Shown here piece by piece: positions 6,476 to 8,873 of a DNA stretch of 8,873 nt. The stretch is from positions 1 through 8,873 of the forward strand of contig JASHWW010000091.1 of the NCBI GenBank assembly GCA_030043855.1, written 5' to 3'. Under the pieces are notes generated by a model that saw only the letters and a list, made by a program, of their open reading frames with translations, had not been told where the DNA came from and ran no database searches. The position numbers were made by a program, and so were the translations under genes. The DNA comes from Thermoplasmata archaeon (GTDB lineage Archaea; Thermoplasmatota; Thermoplasmata; Lutacidiplasmatales; UBA184). Numbering within the stretch: position 1 is the first letter of the stretch; the number at the start of each line of letters is the position of its first letter.

Positions 6476-7672
6476 TCAGAAGACGGTGAGCTTGTCGGTC
6501 AGGAGCCGCCGGGGGATCGAGTCGATGTCGTCGAACCACCGCTGAGCGACCGCGTCCGCCTTCGACTTCAGCTGGGCCAGCTTCACGCCGTTCGCGGGGA
6601 GGATCTGGATGCTCGCGACCTGGGGCTCGTCGACGGGCTTGCCGATCTGCGAGAGGATCCGGACGTGGACCTCCTGGACGTCGCCGCCCGCCTCCTTGAC
6701 GATGTCGTTCGCGATCTGGTTCCCGAGGATGTTGTAGATCTTCCCGACGTGGTTGACGGGGTTCTTCCCCGCCGACGCCTCGAGGCTCATCGGGCGGCAG
6801 GGGGTGATGAGCCCGTTCGCCCGGTTGCCGCGGCCGACGGAGCCGTCGTCGCCGGCCTCCATCGAGCACCCGGTGACGGTGAGGTAATAGCGGCCGAGCT
6901 CGGGGTCGTCCGCGGTGTTGACGTCGATCGCGACCTCGCGGTGCGTCAACTTCGTCGCCTGGTCCATCAGGCGGTCGCGGATCTGGTCGCAGACGGCGCG
7001 GTACTCGGTCGCGTCGTCGATCTCGCTGTCGACCAGCGCGGCCGCGACCGTGAGCCGGATCTTCTCGCCCTGCCGGTACCCCATCACCTTGACGTCCTCC
7101 CCGAGGGCGGGGAGCTTCTTCTTCAGCTTCAGGGTGAGGAACCGCTCGCTCTCGAGCACCAGGCGCTCGGTGTCGGACAGCGGCGCGAAGCCGACGCCGA
7201 ACGAGGTGTCGTTGGAGAGCACCGCGGTCTGCTCGAAGACCCCCCGCAGGTCGACCGACCCCTGGCCGATCCGGCAGTCGAACTCGACGTGCTTGTCGAT
7301 GTCGATGTGGGCGCAGACGGACTGGACGTACTTGCGGGCGGCCTCGACCGCGACGTCCCGGTACGGGAGCTTCTCCCCGTTCACCTCGGTCGTCGCCCGG
7401 CCGACGAGCAGCATGTAGATCGGCTGGGTGACCTTCCCGCCCCCGAACTTCGGCTCCGAACCGCCGCCCACGACCTGGGTTTCGTCGGTGTTGTGGTGGA
7501 GGATCTTGCCGAATTCGTCGAGGTACATCCGGCTGAGCGCCCGACTGACCGATTCGGAGACCCCGTCGGCGATCGAGTCCGGGTGGCCGAGCCCCTTCCG
7601 CTCGACCAGCTCGACGTCTTGGTCCTCGATGTGGACGGTGCTCAGCGGCTCGACCTGGATGTTCCGGGCCAT
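6476..7672 (-). CDS. mat: Archaeal S-adenosylmethionine synthetase
   Basis: The enzyme makes SAM from methionine and ATP in the cytosol. Its 398 residues are full length for the archaeal MAT family, which is very distant in sequence from bacterial MetK. Recognised signatures are VERKGLGHPDSIADG (23-37), HHNTDETQVVGG (59-70), FGGGK (76-80), the mid-protein SNDTSFGVGFAPLSDTERLV stretch, and the later RGNRANGLITPCRPMSLEA block, followed by KNPVNHVGKIYN. The ATG at 7672 has a GGAG sequence 8 nt upstream and a TATA-like box further out. The gene lies between elp3 (49 bp upstream) and the MiaB-like methylthiotransferase (31 bp downstream), both SAM consumers, so local supply of SAM to tRNA modification is a plausible but inferred reason for the grouping. 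No residue looks missing from the catalytic blocks. Confidence 0.97.
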   Translation of the reverse strand: MARNIQVEPLSTVHIEDQDVELVERKGLGHPDSIADGVSESVSRALSRMYLDEFGKILHHNTDETQVVGGGSEPKFGGGKVTQPIYMLLVGRATTEVNGEKLPYRDVAVEAARKYVQSVCAHIDIDKHVEFDCRIGQGSVDLRGVFEQTAVLSNDTSFGVGFAPLSDTERLVLESERFLTLKLKKKLPALGEDVKVMGYRQGEKIRLTVAAALVDSEIDDATEYRAVCDQIRDRLMDQATKLTHREVAIDVNTADDPELGRYYLTVTGCSMEAGDDGSVGRGNRANGLITPCRPMSLEASAGKNPVNHVGKIYNILGNQIANDIVKEAGGDVQEVHVRILSQIGKPVDEPQVASIQILPANGVKLAQLKSKADAVAQRWFDDIDSIPRRLLTDKLTVF

Positions 7673-7705
7673 GGGGTGGGCTCCGGGGTCGGCCGAGCCG
7701 GTGGC

Positions 7706-7714
7706 GGGTTTAAG
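7706..7714 (-). promoter_or_regulatory. TATA-like box of the SAM synthetase gene
   Basis: On the minus strand this reads CCTTAAACC, the only AT-rich island in the 49-bp spacer after elp3. Its centre lies about 38 nt before the ATG at 7672, predicting a leader of roughly 11 nt. That leader would begin close to the GGAG at 7681-7684, so the Shine-Dalgarno would lie near the RNA 5' end. It suggests SAM synthetase has its own promoter in addition to any read-through from elp3. Confidence 0.5.
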
Positions 7715-7721
7715 GGTTGCG

Positions 7722-8873
7722 TCAGGCGAGGGCGTTGTTCCGGGCGTACGGGCGTTTCGCGAGGTGGGAACCGGCGGCGGCGTACCCCCGGCGACGATAG
7801 TACTCCCGTGTGCCGACCGCGCTCGTCACGTAGATCCGGTCGTACCCGGCGGCCGCCGCGGCGGATTCGGCCGTCGCGAGAAGGCCGCCTCCGAACCCCC
7901 GATGCTGGTACTGGTCGGAGGCGCCGGAGGGCGTGCCGACCGGGACCTCCCGTCCGACGACCTTCAGCTCCCGGATCACGGGCGCGTCCAGGCCGCCCGG
8001 CGTCCCATCGGACGGGAATCGCAGCCGCAGGAACCCCGCGATCGTGTCGGTCTCGGGATCCTCCCACGCGAAGAACCGCTCGGTCCCTCCGGCGGCGAGG
8101 TACGTGCTCTCGACCAGGTGGAACGCATTGGGAGGAGGGGAGGCCCGACGCCCGGCCTCGCGGCACCGCAGGCACCGGCAGTGTTCGCCGCGCTCGGACA
8201 GTTGGGCGAGGGCGAGCTGGCGCAGGTTGCTCGTCCGCACCCCGGCCGCGATCAGGCGCGCCGGGATGTCCCGCTGAATCCGCTGGATCCGGACCCAGGG
8301 CGGCAGCTGTCGCTTCAGGTCGGCGATCAGTCGGGCCGCCGTCGGCGTATCGTACGGCTCGTAGTGCCCGGCCCGCCACTCCTCGTAGAGCCCCGTCCCG
8401 GGGAGGACCAGGGTCGGGTAGATCTTCACGAAGTCGGGACAGTAGCGAGGGTCGGAGACGATCGTACGGAAATCCTCGAGGTCCCGCGCGGGGTCCATCC
8501 CGGGAAGGCCGAGCATCAGATGGTAACCGACCTTGAGGCCCCGATCCCGGGCCTCGCGGGTCGCGTCGGCGACGTCGCCCGTTGAGTGCGCGCGACCGAC
8601 CGCGGTCAGGACGTCGTCCCGCAAGCATTCGACGCCGACCTCGACCCGAGTGACTCCGGCCGCGAGGAGGAACGGCAGGACCCGCCCGTCGCACCAGTCC
8701 GGTCGGGTCTCGACCGTCAAGCCGACCAACCGGTGGTCCGCGGTCTCGTTCCAGGTCTGGGCTTCGGCCAGCGACGCCGCGGTCCGGCCGTTCAATCCGT
8801 CATAGACCGACCGGAGCAGATCCTCCTGGAACGGCCGGGGACGGGCCGGGAACGTCCCCCCCATCACGATCAC
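7722..8873 (-). CDS. elp3: Elp3, tRNA U34 carboxymethyltransferase (N-terminus beyond window)
   Basis: The 383 visible residues are the C-terminal part of Elp3, which uses SAM radical chemistry and acetyl-CoA to add a carboxymethyl group to C5 of wobble uridine 34; in archaea it acts without the other Elongator subunits. Counting from the window edge, the radical-SAM half shows GGTFP (5-9), YDGLNG, NETADHRLVGLTVETRPDWC (42-61), HLMLGLPGMD and KIYPTLVLPGTGLYEEW. A zinc-binding region follows, with RIQRIQRDIP and CRCLRCREAG (232-241). The acetyltransferase (GNAT) half has RELKVVG, the acetyl-CoA loop QHRGFGGG (323-330) and REYYRRRGY. Full-length relatives have about 530-560 residues, so some 150-180 residues, including the cluster-binding cysteines, lie outside. 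Small departures from consensus include RAHST where RGHT is usual. The first codon at the edge (GTG) is internal, not a start. Confidence 0.95.
   Translation of the reverse strand: MIVMGGTFPARPRPFQEDLLRSVYDGLNGRTAASLAEAQTWNETADHRLVGLTVETRPDWCDGRVLPFLLAAGVTRVEVGVECLRDDVLTAVGRAHSTGDVADATREARDRGLKVGYHLMLGLPGMDPARDLEDFRTIVSDPRYCPDFVKIYPTLVLPGTGLYEEWRAGHYEPYDTPTAARLIADLKRQLPPWVRIQRIQRDIPARLIAAGVRTSNLRQLALAQLSERGEHCRCLRCREAGRRASPPPNAFHLVESTYLAAGGTERFFAWEDPETDTIAGFLRLRFPSDGTPGGLDAPVIRELKVVGREVPVGTPSGASDQYQHRGFGGGLLATAESAAAAAGYDRIYVTSAVGTREYYRRRGYAAAGSHLAKRPYARNNALA

Noticed and set aside
6665..8536. A 623-codon plus-strand open frame.
   Set aside because: It lies opposite the well-supported SAM synthetase and Elp3 genes, and its Val/Asp/Leu-rich then Arg-rich product resembles no protein family.
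7722..8873. A complete GTG-started radical-SAM gene beginning at the window edge.
   Set aside because: The product lacks the radical-SAM cysteine motif and begins in mid-domain of Elp3, so the gene is cut by the window, not naturally short.

Overview
This is a very GC-rich, gene-dense stretch that reads as archaeal chromosome. Four things point that way: an archaeal-type S-adenosylmethionine synthetase, an archaeal Nre DNA-repair protein with a PCNA-binding tail, an Elp3 next to a MiaB-like methylthiotransferase of the archaeal/eukaryotic type, and a tRNA-Pro with no encoded CCA. TATA-like boxes sit about 26-38 nt ahead of several starts, and at least one start (the Nre gene) has leaderless geometry. 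The proteins lack the strong acidic bias of haloarchaea. A GC-rich Thermoplasmatota lineage is my best guess, but the lineage is an inference from general resemblance only.

Layout. On the minus strand, 66-845 encodes an unusual fusion of a phosphohistidine-swivel-like domain and a NUDIX domain. It diverges, with only 32 bp between start codons, from a plus-strand luciferase-like flavin/F420 oxidoreductase (878-1870). Downstream on the plus strand is an MBL-fold hydrolase (1925-2593) with its own TATA-like box. A minus-strand tRNA-Pro(CGG) lies at 2629-2703. Its promoter and that of the divergent Nre gene (2831-4150) share a 127-bp spacer. The Nre gene ends tail-to-tail, with an 8-bp overlap, against a leftward block occupying the rest of the window.

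The leftward block, in transcription order, is Elp3 (entering from beyond position 8873, N-terminus missing), SAM synthetase, MiaB-like/CDKAL1-type tRNA t6A37 methylthiotransferase, and a membrane-anchored double zinc-ribbon protein. Elp3 modifies U34 and the methylthiotransferase modifies A37 of the tRNA anticodon loop. Both are radical-SAM enzymes, and the gene between them makes SAM, so the block looks like an anticodon-loop modification group with its own cofactor supply. A Shine-Dalgarno site inside an inverted repeat lies between the SAM synthetase and the methylthiotransferase.

Most genes are conserved housekeeping archaeal genes. The least explained items are the swivel-NUDIX fusion, which lacks the swivel's usual histidine, and the zinc-ribbon protein with an apparently duplicated helical module. 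No mobile elements, CRISPR arrays or long repeats were seen. The only gene-free stretches are short: positions 1-65 and the intergenic spacers, the longest being the 127 bp between the tRNA and the Nre gene.
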